Source: an uncultured Lachnospiraceae bacterium
GTDB lineage: Bacteria > Bacillota > Clostridia > Lachnospirales > Lachnospiraceae
Assembly (NCBI GenBank): GCA_910585995.1
Contig: CAJUGG010000037.1
Location: forward strand, 1-48,013
DNA: 48,013 nucleotides
Direction of reading: 5' to 3'
The notes below the pieces were generated by a model. The model saw nothing but the letters and a program-made list of their open reading frames with translations, did no database searches and was not told where the DNA came from. A program made the position numbers and the translations under genes. This document shows, one piece after another, positions 8,170-16,505 of this stretch (positions within the stretch are counted from its first letter, which is position 1; every line of letters starts with the position of its first letter).

Positions 8170-8468
8170 GCTCCCATTACCTCCATCGCGTGTGTCAGTA
8201 CTTTTTCTCCGTTCATCATACCATAATCTCTCATATCAATAGCTTCCACCGGGACGTTTCCTGCGATCTTTTTCACGTTGTTCAGTTCGTAGCGGATCTG
8301 TGGTCCGAGTAGCACGATATCTGCTTCGCTGATCTCTGCTTTTGCCTCAGACAGAGACTTTGCTTCGATGCTTACATCCATGCTCTTTGCTTCTGCTGCT
8401 TTTTTCATCTTTGCCACCAGCATACTTGTGGACATCCCTGCATTACATACTAATAGAATCTTTTTCAT
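8166..8468 (-). CDS. gmuB: PTS lactose/cellobiose-family EIIB
   Basis: A 100-residue cytoplasmic EIIB component. The phosphocysteine is C8 in LLVCNAGMSTSMLV, the standard P-loop of cellobiose/chitobiose EIIB proteins. It takes phosphate from EIIA and gives it to the sugar bound by EIIC. The length is typical and the frame intact. AGGAG lies before the start, at the edge of a degenerate copy of the structured repeat. It sits between EIIC and EIIA in the operon and overlaps EIIA by four bases. Confidence 0.92.
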   Translation of the reverse strand: MKKILLVCNAGMSTSMLVAKMKKAAEAKSMDVSIEAKSLSEAKAEISEADIVLLGPQIRYELNNVKKIAGNVPVEAIDMRDYGMMNGEKVLTHAMEVMGA

Positions 8469-8481
8469 AGTTTCTTCTCCT

Positions 8482-8543
8482 TTCTTAGTTCCGCAGCTCC
8501 CCTCCCAAGCCCCTCCCTGGTCCTGTCTGGTTCGTTGCTGTTT
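8482..8543 (-). repeat. Degenerate structured repeat, copy H (before gmuB)
   Basis: Only the ends of the repeat family are recognisable: minus-strand AAACAGC at one side and GCGGAACTAAGAAAGGAG at the other. The interior is short, C-rich on the plus strand and not clearly paired. It fills most of the 89-base gap between EIIC and EIIB and again ends in the ribosome binding site. Confidence 0.45.
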
Positions 8544-8557
8544 ATGATAATATTTTT

Positions 8558-9772
8558 TTATTCTGCTTCCATGGTCTTTTCCATAACAATATCATTGATT
8601 TTGACAAACGGGATATAGATCAATACTCCTAATACCAAGATCAGTGCCTGTACGATAACGGCTCTCCAATCGCCTGCGGTTGCTAAGTATCCGCTTAAAA
8701 GAGGCGGCGTCAGTACAAACGGGATCAGCATACTGATATTGTAGACGATGGGATATCCAAAGATCACAGGCTCGTTGATATTAAAGATTCCCGGTACAAG
8801 TGCCATCTTGGATACATTTTTGGTCGCTGCATTGCGGCCTACTAAGAAGGTGGCGATCAAGAGACAGATCGTGGAGCCAGATCCGCCCAAAAGACCAAAG
8901 GCCGGAACAAAAGCCACATTGATGATATTGGGGATCGCCTCGCCGGCTGCATAGGCTGCCATATTTAAGGTCATATTGACAATCAGGAGCGGCTCTAAGA
9001 TCGAACTGTAGATGACAGATTGATGGATGCCTAAGAGCCATAGGAAATTGCCTAAACTATACAGCAGCACGCAGCCTACTAATCCGGTAGTCGCTGTCCG
9101 CAGAGGCTCCTGGATGATGGTTGTAATGATCTGTACCAGATCTGTGTGGAACAAGTTGTTTAATATGGCGCTTAAGATGGCAAAGCCGGACATCACCAGG
9201 ATAAAGGGAATCAGTACGTTAAAAGATTTTCCTACGGCTGGCGGTATGCTGTCGCCTAAGTTGATCTTCAGCCTTTTAATATTGCTGATCCAGACGAAGA
9301 TCTCTGTGGCTACGATTCCGATAATTACGCCTGCAAACATCGCACCAGTTCCCACATTTCCAAAAGTCAGCGCGCCCTGGATCAGTACGCCTTCTTCTGC
9401 GCCTACGGGAGTGACGCTGACGGTATTTGGCATCATCACTACCAGAGTGGCCAAAGAGATCACGGCGGCCGCCAGAGGATTTTCATATCCTTTGTTCTGT
9501 GACAGCATATAGCCAATTACCGGTGCAATCAAGAGAGAACTGATGTTCAGTGTACCATTGACGATTAAAGTTCCCCAATACTGCGCGTTTGATAATGTGT
9601 CACCGGATAAAAGCCATTGAAATACTGTGTTATTAATCAAGACTGCAAGACCTGCCAGAATATATAATGGCATAATCGTTGCAAATGCATCCCTTAGAGA
9701 TCTCAGATGAATCTCATTGCCCAGCTTGGATGCAAACATAGTAAATTTGTCTACTAACTTAGAATTGCCCAT
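8558..9772 (-). CDS. gmuC: PTS lactose/cellobiose-family EIIC permease
   Basis: A 404-residue polytopic membrane protein with about ten hydrophobic segments. It has the family motifs PLYILAGLAVLINN near the N-terminus, WLLGIHQSVIYSS in the middle and IFNINEPVIFGYPIVYN, which contains the conserved NEP sugar-binding sequence. It imports and phosphorylates a beta-linked disaccharide with EIIB and EIIA. The length is slightly short for CelB/GmuC proteins (about 420-450) but both ends look natural. It lies between the GH1 gene and EIIB; a shortened structured repeat precedes its start. Confidence 0.92.
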   Translation of the reverse strand: MGNSKLVDKFTMFASKLGNEIHLRSLRDAFATIMPLYILAGLAVLINNTVFQWLLSGDTLSNAQYWGTLIVNGTLNISSLLIAPVIGYMLSQNKGYENPLAAAVISLATLVVMMPNTVSVTPVGAEEGVLIQGALTFGNVGTGAMFAGVIIGIVATEIFVWISNIKRLKINLGDSIPPAVGKSFNVLIPFILVMSGFAILSAILNNLFHTDLVQIITTIIQEPLRTATTGLVGCVLLYSLGNFLWLLGIHQSVIYSSILEPLLIVNMTLNMAAYAAGEAIPNIINVAFVPAFGLLGGSGSTICLLIATFLVGRNAATKNVSKMALVPGIFNINEPVIFGYPIVYNISMLIPFVLTPPLLSGYLATAGDWRAVIVQALILVLGVLIYIPFVKINDIVMEKTMEAE

Positions 9773-9786
9773 AATTCATACCTCGG

Positions 9787-9854
9787 ATTAGAGTTTTGCA
9801 TCTGCCATTTATGTCCTGACATCCTTTTGGGCATTTGGGGGACAGATGCTGTTT
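9787..9854 (-). repeat. Shortened structured repeat, copy B (before gmuC)
   Basis: The base stem is perfect (GCATCTG 9798-9804, CAGATGC 9843-9849), and the loop half TTATGTCC with the right-hand arms remains. The left arms are missing, as if removed by a deletion between two GCC triplets. On the minus strand it ends GCAAAACTCTAATCCGAG, just before the EIIC start. Confidence 0.65.
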
Positions 9855-9871
9855 GTGTGCGGGTTGCGGGG

Positions 9872-11266
9872 TTACTTCTCCTTTGCTCGGATCACCTCCT
9901 GGAGCCAGGCTGCGGATTTTTTGGGTTTTCTCTGATAGTTGTTCATCAGATCCACCTCGATCATTCCGTAGCGGTTTTTATATGCATTGTTCCAGGACCA
10001 GTTGTCGATCAGGCCCCAGTAATGATAGCCTTTGCACTTTGCCCCGTCCTGGATTGCTTTTAAGATCCACTCCAGATGTTCTCTTACAAATTCGATGCGG
10101 TAGTCGTCCTGGATCTCTCCGGCTGCATCCCGGAAACGTTCCTCGTGTTCTACGCCCATACCATTTTCTGAGATAAAAAATGTAAGATCTGGATATTCTT
10201 CTTTCATCTTCATGCCAAAATCATAGATGCCTTTGGGATAGATCTCCCAGCCGCGGTAAATATTCATCTTTGCCTCCGGCCATATATAAGGATCTGAAAA
10301 CTTGGGATAGCCGTTTTCGTCGGTCTTCTCTTTGGGAGCCTGGATGCGGGAGGGATGATAATAGTTAAATCCCAGCCAGTCTACGATACCGCATCTTAAG
10401 ATTTCCTCATCTCCGGGACGGATGTCCGGGGCTAACTTGCAGGCCCTTAAAGTATCCATCACGTCCTTTGGCAGCTCCCCTTTTGTCACCAGGTCTAACC
10501 ACCAGCGGTTGTTTAAGCCGTCTTCCATGCGAAGTGCTTCCAGATCCTCTTTGCTTGGATCTTCTCTGGTATAGGGCGGAGCAAAACAGTTGATCAGGCC
10601 GATCTTGGCATCCGGCAGAAGATAGCCCTCTTCTTTTGCCAGGCGAAATTCCCGGACTGCCAGACTGTGCGCCAAAGAGATGTGGTATTGTACATTCATC
10701 CCTCTTTTGGCATCTTTTATAAAAGGATACCACAGACCATTGCGATATCTCTGATCTGGCTCCACGATGGCTTCATTAAAGGTAAACCAGTAGCGGATCT
10801 CTTTGCCAAATTCCCGAAATGCCGTCCTTGCATAGTGTACATAGGCTTCTATCACTTCCCGGCTCTCCCAGCCGCCTCTTTGAAACAGATAGGTCGGCAT
10901 ATCGAAGTGATACAGATTCATAAACAACTCAATCTGCTGTTCTTTGGCGCAGGCACAGACCCGATGATAAAACGAAGCGCCTTCTTGATTAAGCTTTCCA
11001 TCCTGATCGAGCAGTCTGCTCCATTGGATCGAGGTCCGAAAAGAATCCAGCCCAAGGCTTTTCAGCAACTTGATATCCTCTTCGTATTTCTCGTAAAAAT
11101 TGTTTCCCACATAGCTGCCCACTTTGTTGTAAAAATCTGAGATCTCACGGTCTGACCAAGTGTCCCAGATATTTTCCAGCTTGCCGCCTGTCCGATAGGC
11201 CCCTTCTGTCTGCGGACCCGACAGAGCGGCTCCCACAAAGAAATCAGCCGGTAGTCGTAACCCCAT
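9872..11266 (-). CDS. gmuD: GH1 6-phospho-beta-glycosidase
   Basis: A 464-residue glycoside hydrolase family 1 enzyme. The acid/base is E165 in WFTFNEAIVEP and the nucleophile is E367 in FFISENGMGVEH; FRTSIQWSRL (76-85) and GFNYYHPS (299-306) are family motifs. It hydrolyses the 6-phosphorylated disaccharide delivered by the PTS to a hexose-6-phosphate and a free hexose. The start at 11266 (MGLRLPADFF) follows AAAGGGGAGAG; a longer frame from 11314 lies in promoter-leader sequence and is rejected. It is the first gene after the operon promoter. By analogy to B. subtilis GmuD it may cleave phospho-mannobiose or phospho-cellobiose. Confidence 0.9.
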   Translation of the reverse strand: MGLRLPADFFVGAALSGPQTEGAYRTGGKLENIWDTWSDREISDFYNKVGSYVGNNFYEKYEEDIKLLKSLGLDSFRTSIQWSRLLDQDGKLNQEGASFYHRVCACAKEQQIELFMNLYHFDMPTYLFQRGGWESREVIEAYVHYARTAFREFGKEIRYWFTFNEAIVEPDQRYRNGLWYPFIKDAKRGMNVQYHISLAHSLAVREFRLAKEEGYLLPDAKIGLINCFAPPYTREDPSKEDLEALRMEDGLNNRWWLDLVTKGELPKDVMDTLRACKLAPDIRPGDEEILRCGIVDWLGFNYYHPSRIQAPKEKTDENGYPKFSDPYIWPEAKMNIYRGWEIYPKGIYDFGMKMKEEYPDLTFFISENGMGVEHEERFRDAAGEIQDDYRIEFVREHLEWILKAIQDGAKCKGYHYWGLIDNWSWNNAYKNRYGMIEVDLMNNYQRKPKKSAAWLQEVIRAKEK

Positions 11267-11307
11267 ACTTCTCTCCCCTTTCTTTATTGTTATGTTTTTA
11301 TTTTTAT

Positions 11308-11332
11308 TTATCATAACATATTTTTATCATAA
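11308..11332 (-). promoter_or_regulatory. Direct repeats overlapping the operon promoter: candidate operator
   Basis: TTATCATAA occurs twice (11308-11316 and 11324-11332), 16 bases apart. One copy covers the -10 box and the other the expected transcription start, as expected for repressor sites. The adjacent GntR-type regulator is the obvious candidate ligand. Confidence 0.45.
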
Positions 11333-11353
11333 TATAACTTTTCATTTTGTCAA
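11326..11353 (-). promoter_or_regulatory. Sigma-A promoter of the gmu-like operon
   Basis: On the minus strand, TTGACA (11348-11353), a 16-base spacer and TATGAT (11326-11331). The predicted transcript starts near 11319, about 53 bases before the GH1 start codon. Confidence 0.75.
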
Positions 11354-11399
11354 TACTTTTTTGCTAACTTTTCTAAAAAAGTTGTCATTTTCACCAATA

Positions 11400-11445
11400 T
11401 AAAAAAACTGCACCATGACAGATATACAATCTGCCATAATGCAGT
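11400..11445 (-). terminator. Terminator of the gmuR-like regulator gene
   Basis: Hairpin with ACTGCA/TGCAGT arms (11407-11412, 11440-11445), an inner ACAGAT/ATCTG stem, and a run of seven T on the minus strand. It separates the regulator from the operon promoter. Confidence 0.75.
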
Positions 11446-11493
11446 CTCTATAAATCTCACAATATGCTTGTTTTTTTCTCCAATCTGACACTT

Positions 11494-12213
11494 TCAGCGC
11501 ACACTGACGGTACGCAGCGCAAAGCAGTCTGCCCGATGGCGGGATTTGGAATATTCAAAGATCCTGCCGTCGTCCAAGTACGCGGTCTGTTCCACTTCCA
11601 GAATCGGTATCGCCTCTTCCTGAATCGCCAGCCACTTTCGTTCGTCTTCTGTGGGCATATCCGCTCTGGTAGTCCTGTGGGCGCTCTTGATCTTCAGCTT
11701 CAGCTTTTGTTCGATATATTCATAGATGGAACCTTTCACCACCTCTTCTGTAATTCCCGTGATAAAATCCGTCGGCATATAGGTATATTCGACCACGTAA
11801 GGCTCCCCGTCCACCAATCGCGTCCGGCAGATATAACAGACAAATGCCGTCTCTGGCACCTGCAGCCTCTCTGCCACCTCTTTTGGCACCCGCATCAGGG
11901 AAAATGCATGGACGACAGACTCTACCTTTCTGCCTAGCATATCATGGGTAAATCCTCCAAACTGCTGGGACTTGGCAAATTTTTCAGAATCTGATGCCTC
12001 TCCTGCGATAGCTTTGACAAACGTTCCGGCCCCACGCCTTCTAGTAATCAATCCCCGATACACCAAAAGATCCAATGCCTCCCGTATGGTGATTCTGGAA
12101 GCATCGTACTGCTTGCATAGCTCCATCTCCTGCGGCAGCTTCTCGTCTGCCGGATACTCACCGGACTGAATCTTACTCTGGATCTCTTCTGCTATCGTCT
12201 CATATTTAAACAT
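11494..12213 (-). CDS. gmuR: GntR/HutC-family transcriptional regulator (GmuR-like)
   Basis: A 239-residue regulator. Residues 1-70 are a winged helix of the GntR type (EKLPQEMELCKQYDASRITIREALDLL); the rest is a UTRA sugar-sensing domain ending in EYSKSRHRADCFALR. HutC-type regulators of this kind bind a phosphorylated sugar and then leave the operator. It lies directly upstream of the PTS operon in the same direction, with its own terminator between, as expected for a local repressor. The TTATCATAA repeats at the operon promoter are plausible targets. The symbol rests on gene order as well as family. Confidence 0.85.
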   Translation of the reverse strand: MFKYETIAEEIQSKIQSGEYPADEKLPQEMELCKQYDASRITIREALDLLVYRGLITRRRGAGTFVKAIAGEASDSEKFAKSQQFGGFTHDMLGRKVESVVHAFSLMRVPKEVAERLQVPETAFVCYICRTRLVDGEPYVVEYTYMPTDFITGITEEVVKGSIYEYIEQKLKLKIKSAHRTTRADMPTEDERKWLAIQEEAIPILEVEQTAYLDDGRIFEYSKSRHRADCFALRTVSVR

Positions 12214-12266
12214 CCATCTCGCCTTTCATCTCTGATATGTTATGAATTTTATCTATAAATGTTATA

Positions 12267-13307
12267 TCATTTTCCCAAGTGGAAGTCAAAGCCTAAATAA
12301 CTGCCAATCATCAAAAATTCCTCTTCATAGATACAATTTGGCAGCGACTTCTCCTGGATATGTCTAAGACAGGTGTGATAATCCATCCAGCATACAGATT
12401 CCACCTCGGTATCCTGCAGGCGAAGCTCTTCGATCTCTACAGGTCTGTCGTACAGATAGACTTGACTCCACTCTGCATCCTTAAACATCCGGCCGTAAAA
12501 TATTTCCTCTGTATAGCCTTTATGAACCCCTACTTCCAGAAGCTCCTCTTCGGAAGCAGAGATGCCCAGTTCTTCCCAAAGTTCCCGAAGAGCACAAGGC
12601 AGGAACTCTTCCCCCGCTGTCACATGGCCTGCGGCTGAGATATCATAGCACCCCGGATAAGAATCTTTTTGCGCACTTCTTTTCTGCAAAAGTATGTCAA
12701 AGCCTCCGTCCGCTCTCTTTTTAACCACCCAGATATGCACCGTAGGATGCAGGCTTCCCTGACAGTGTGTCACTCCCCGCTCCCGGAAAAGCCCGCTCTT
12801 TGTGCCGTCTTCTTCCAGGATCTCTAAAAGCTCCATCTTCTCTCCATTCAGGCTGGCATTTACCAGCTTGCTGTGCCCATCATAGACCAGCTTGAGAGAA
12901 AAAAACGGACTCCTTTCGTCCAGCAGGCGGAAAAAGATCTTGTCTCCTTCCCAGATATTCAGATCCCATACCTGTTCGATGGGAACCCATGCAAGTTCTC
13001 CTTCATCACAGGGAATTGGCTCCCCTTCAAAACCATCTGCTGTAAACAGTGACATATATTCTGTCACCCCGTCCCCGGAGATAAAAGTCACCAGACCCCG
13101 ATAGGCATAAGAGGTCAGTGTATATCCCGTCTCCTCTTTGACCTCCCGCAGCACACATTCCTCCGGACTCTCTCCTTCTTCAAAATGTCCCCCGACCCCA
13201 ATCCATTTATCTTTATTGACATCGTGTTTTTTCACCGTCCTGTGGAGCATCAGATATTCACCGTCCCGCTCCATATAACATAAAGTACTTAGATTTTTCA
13301 TTGCCAT
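12267..13307 (-). CDS. Protein with two Nudix hydrolase domains
   Basis: A 346-residue protein with two complete Nudix boxes. The first (residues 40-61, ending REVKEETG) lies in a MutT/MTH1-like domain, residues 1-150. The second (227-248, ending RELWEELG) lies in a domain resembling isopentenyl-diphosphate isomerase or the Nudix proteins related to it (HIWVVKKRADGGFDILLQKRS). All metal-binding glutamates of both boxes are present. The first half may clean 8-oxo-dGTP or similar nucleotides; the substrate of the second is unknown. The stop lies 53 bases before gmuR, so the regulator may be cotranscribed from here. The MBL gene lies 13 bases upstream, suggesting an operon. Confidence 0.85.
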   Translation of the reverse strand: MAMKNLSTLCYMERDGEYLMLHRTVKKHDVNKDKWIGVGGHFEEGESPEECVLREVKEETGYTLTSYAYRGLVTFISGDGVTEYMSLFTADGFEGEPIPCDEGELAWVPIEQVWDLNIWEGDKIFFRLLDERSPFFSLKLVYDGHSKLVNASLNGEKMELLEILEEDGTKSGLFRERGVTHCQGSLHPTVHIWVVKKRADGGFDILLQKRSAQKDSYPGCYDISAAGHVTAGEEFLPCALRELWEELGISASEEELLEVGVHKGYTEEIFYGRMFKDAEWSQVYLYDRPVEIEELRLQDTEVESVCWMDYHTCLRHIQEKSLPNCIYEEEFLMIGSYLGFDFHLGK

Positions 13308-13320
13308 CTTGCCCTACCTC

Positions 13321-14199
13321 TCAGACCGTCTTCCACAACAGCATAAAATCCTCAAATGCAACGGACAGACTACCTAGATCCTTCATCCATGCCAGATAAG
13401 AGCGGATGGTGCTGCCCACCAGCACATACTGTTCAAAATTCATCGTAAGCTTGTAGCCCTGAAAGATCTCCTGCAATATCCGCTCAAAACACTTAGGTTC
13501 TTCGCAGATCGCTTTGATCCTCCCTGCAATCTCCAAGACCTTTTCCCGATTGCAGCGTACCAATGGATTCATATCTTCTGTCACCTCTGCATGGGTCGGC
13601 ACAAACACCTTTCCTTCCATCTTTTCCACCAGATCTAGCGTCTCCAGATAGGCCTTTACATCATAGATAAAAGAGACTGCATATTTTTCAAGCGTCGCCT
13701 CACTGCTTACACAGTCCGCCAAATACACCGTCCCGTCCGGCATCTGATATCCCACCATATCTAAAAAATGTCCCGGCAGCGGGATCACTTTCACTTCTTT
13801 GGGAAAATCTTTATCTGTAACATCTGTTACCTCGCTTCCCTGCGCCATCAAAAATTTGTGCCGCAAGTCCTTGCAGGGATATCCTCCATATAAAAAAGAA
13901 GGTTCTAGCAGCGGATCTTTGGTAAATGCAGCCTCCATCCCCTTAGTAAAAATCTTACATCCTGTCTGTCCCTGCAGATACCGGTTTCCTCCAATATGAT
14001 CCGCATTGGAATGGGTATTTAAAATACCGCAAAGCTTCCACCCCTGTTTATCCAGGATCTGCCGTACCTTCCTCCTTGCATCCTTATCATTCCCGCTGTC
14101 CACCAGATAGACATCCTGTCCTTTCTGCACATACACCCCGATCTTTGCCGGACAATTCACATAATAACACTGTTCACTCACCTGCACCAACTCATACAT
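13321..14199 (-). CDS. Metallo-beta-lactamase-fold hydrolase
   Basis: A 292-residue MBL-fold protein. The metal motif reads THSNADHIGGN (62-72): the usual HxHxDH has Asn in place of the second His (H63, N65, D67, H68). The other ligands appear as PLPGHFLDMVGY and VYLADCV, with PTHAEV downstream. The Asn substitution is in one of the primary zinc ligands but the rest of the site is intact, so a hydrolase with altered metal use is likely. The substrate is not known. It lies upstream of the double Nudix gene with a 13-base gap. Confidence 0.8.
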   Translation of the reverse strand: MYELVQVSEQCYYVNCPAKIGVYVQKGQDVYLVDSGNDKDARRKVRQILDKQGWKLCGILNTHSNADHIGGNRYLQGQTGCKIFTKGMEAAFTKDPLLEPSFLYGGYPCKDLRHKFLMAQGSEVTDVTDKDFPKEVKVIPLPGHFLDMVGYQMPDGTVYLADCVSSEATLEKYAVSFIYDVKAYLETLDLVEKMEGKVFVPTHAEVTEDMNPLVRCNREKVLEIAGRIKAICEEPKCFERILQEIFQGYKLTMNFEQYVLVGSTIRSYLAWMKDLGSLSVAFEDFMLLWKTV

Positions 14200-14361
14200 C
14201 TTCTCCTACCTCCTGCTCTTCTGTTCCATGTTGTCTTCCTCATTATAACAATCCCTGTTTCGTTTTTCCACAGAAACCATTCCCGCCCTTCATTTTTTCA
14301 TTTACAAGCCATTAAGATTCTGCTAAAATATTCTAACTATCAAACGATGAGGTGGCATTTT

Positions 14362-15702
14362 ATGTCTGTACATATGAAAAATATGACCGAGGGAAGCCCA
14401 GCTTCCCTGATCTTTACTTTTGCGCTTCCCCTGATGGTGGGCAATATCTTTCAGCAGCTCTATACGGTGATCGATACGATGGTCGTCGGCAAGGCCCTTG
14501 GGGTAGGGGCGCTTGCTGCTTTGGGCGCTGCGGACTGGATGAACTGGATGATGCTTGGGATTATCCAGGGTCTTACGCAGGGCTTTGGCATCCTGATGGC
14601 ACAGCACTTTGGCGCGGGCAGGGCAGACAGCCTTCGGAAATCCGTCGGCAATTCCATCGTCCTGTCGCTGATCTTCTCCATCCTGCTGCTTTTCCTGGGA
14701 CAGCTTTTTGCCCGCCCTGTGCTCGTTTTGCTTCAGACCCCTGAGGCCATCCTAGGAGACGCGCTTTTATATCTTCGCATTATGTACTTAGGAATCCCTA
14801 TCGTGATGACCTATAACCTGTCTGCGAGCATCCTGCGCTCTTTAGGAGACGGAAAGACACCCTTATACGCCATGATCGTGGCGGCTACCGTCAACATTGC
14901 GCTGGATCTTTTCTTTGTGCTGGTCTTAAGTCTTGGCATCGGCGGCGCAGCGGCTGCCACGCTGCTCGCACAGATGATCTCCTGTATCTTCTGTTTTTAC
15001 TATATCCAAAAGATCGAGATCCTCTCCCTAAGCCGCCCGGACTTTTATCTGAAGGATCGCCTGCCTTTGCGCCTTTTATTCCTTGGCACTCCTATGGCCT
15101 TTCAAAATGCCATCATCTCCATCGGAGGCATGATTGTACAGTTTGTGGTCAATGGATTCGGTGTACTCTTTATCGCCGGTTTTACGGCCACCAACAAGCT
15201 GTATGGTGTCCTGGAGGTAGCTGCCACCTCATATGGCTATGCCATGGTGACTTACACAGGCCAGAACCTGGGAGCCGGCAAAAAAGACCGCATCCAAAAA
15301 GGAATGCGGTCTGCAGTCTTGATCGCTCTGGCTACCTCTGTGGTGATCGCTGCCGTGATGCTCTTAGGCGGCAAGCTGATCCTTAGCTGTTTTATTTCCG
15401 GAACTCCGGAGGAATCCGTACAGACTCTTCAGATCGCCTATTTTTATCTGGCGGTAATGAGCGTCTGTCTTCCCATCCTCTATCTCCTGCATGTCACCCG
15501 CTCGGTGATCCAAGGGATGGGCAATACCGTCCTTCCCATGGCTTCCGGCATCGCAGAATTTGTCATGCGCGCATTAGCCGCTATCTGCCTGCCTCTTTTG
15601 GTGGGCGAGACAGGGATCTTCTTTGCTGAGATCCTGGCTTGGAGCGGTGCGGTTGTGATCTTAGTCATCAGCTATTTTCATGTCATAAGGAAAATAGTCT
15701 GA
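14362..15702 (+). CDS. MATE-family multidrug/metabolite efflux transporter
   Basis: A 446-residue membrane protein with twelve hydrophobic segments and the MATE family start MTEGSPASLIFTFALPLMVGNIFQQLYT, here given only as its opening pattern; the VIDTMVVGKALG motif follows. MATE pumps export drugs or metabolites using Na+ or H+ gradients. The start at 14362 has GAGGTGG six bases before it, which is better than the in-frame ATG at 14347 that overlaps that site. It converges with the regulator at 15706 with only three bases between them, and no terminator is visible there. Confidence 0.85.
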   Translation: MSVHMKNMTEGSPASLIFTFALPLMVGNIFQQLYTVIDTMVVGKALGVGALAALGAADWMNWMMLGIIQGLTQGFGILMAQHFGAGRADSLRKSVGNSIVLSLIFSILLLFLGQLFARPVLVLLQTPEAILGDALLYLRIMYLGIPIVMTYNLSASILRSLGDGKTPLYAMIVAATVNIALDLFFVLVLSLGIGGAAAATLLAQMISCIFCFYYIQKIEILSLSRPDFYLKDRLPLRLLFLGTPMAFQNAIISIGGMIVQFVVNGFGVLFIAGFTATNKLYGVLEVAATSYGYAMVTYTGQNLGAGKKDRIQKGMRSAVLIALATSVVIAAVMLLGGKLILSCFISGTPEESVQTLQIAYFYLAVMSVCLPILYLLHVTRSVIQGMGNTVLPMASGIAEFVMRALAAICLPLLVGETGIFFAEILAWSGAVVILVISYFHVIRKIV

Positions 15703-15705
15703 TGG

Positions 15706-16434
15706 CTATGCTCCATTTCTATGGGCGATGGAATAGAATACAAACCGGTCCGGCCGATGCCTGGACTCGGTATATTCAAACATATTTCCCTGGTCATCAT
15801 AAGTAGAACTTTTCACCACCGCCATACAGTTATAGTCCCCTAACTCCAGATATTTCTCATCGATCTGAGTGATCTTTTCCACCGTCATCTTCCGCTTGGT
15901 GGTCATAATCCGCATCCCCATCTGTTTTTCCAGATGCTGATAGACAGAAGCCTCCATAATCTCCTTCGTCAGCTCTCCCACCACCCGTTTATCAAAATAG
16001 TTGTGATCTACAATCAACGCCTGTCCGTCGATATAGCGCACTCTCTGCACATAGTAGATCGGCAGGCCCACAGGAAAAGAAGTCCTCCTTGCAATCCGCT
16101 CATCCACCATAAGCTCACAGAAGCAGACCACCTTCGTCTTTAACTTCTTTAAGTTTCTAGAAGCCGCTTCCTTCATGCTCTCAATGCCGCCAAATAAAAA
16201 AGAAGATTCCTCTGTGGCAGGCTCAAAGATCACCTGCACGCCTTTCCCGTGGATACTCTGCACATACCCTTCCTTGGCAAGCTGCCCGATAGCTCTTCGC
16301 ACTGTATTTCTGGAACATGCATACTCCTCAATCAACGAATATTCTGACGGTAAATAAGACAGATACGGATACCTGTCTTTTTCGATCTTTTCTTTTAAGT
16401 CCTGATAAATCTTGTCATATTTTGTCTCTGCCAT
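15706..16434 (-). CDS. GntR/HutC-family regulator, TreR-like
   Basis: A 242-residue regulator starting MAETKYDKIYQDLKEKIE after AGAGGAG. A winged helix (LPSEYSLIEEYACSRNTVRRAIGQL) is followed by a UTRA ligand domain (EYTESRHRPDRFVFYS near the end). The sequence resembles the trehalose repressor TreR of Firmicutes, but no trehalose genes are visible nearby, so the ligand is open. It lies 71 bases downstream of glycogen synthase on the same strand. A longer start at 16455 is possible but less well supported. Confidence 0.8.
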   Translation of the reverse strand: MAETKYDKIYQDLKEKIEKDRYPYLSYLPSEYSLIEEYACSRNTVRRAIGQLAKEGYVQSIHGKGVQVIFEPATEESSFLFGGIESMKEAASRNLKKLKTKVVCFCELMVDERIARRTSFPVGLPIYYVQRVRYIDGQALIVDHNYFDKRVVGELTKEIMEASVYQHLEKQMGMRIMTTKRKMTVEKITQIDEKYLELGDYNCMAVVKSSTYDDQGNMFEYTESRHRPDRFVFYSIAHRNGA

Positions 16435-16460
16435 ACACACTCCTCTAACTGCCAAACGGG

Positions 16461-16495
16461 ACCATTGCTTTATGCAGCAACAGCCCCGTCCTTAC
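16461..16495 (-). terminator. Possible terminator after glgA
   Basis: Minus-strand hairpin with ACGGG/CCCGT outer and TTGCT/AGCAA inner arms in the gap after glgA. The following T-run is only three bases, so the call is weak. Confidence 0.35.
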
Positions 16496-16505
16496 GCGAC
16501 AGAAC

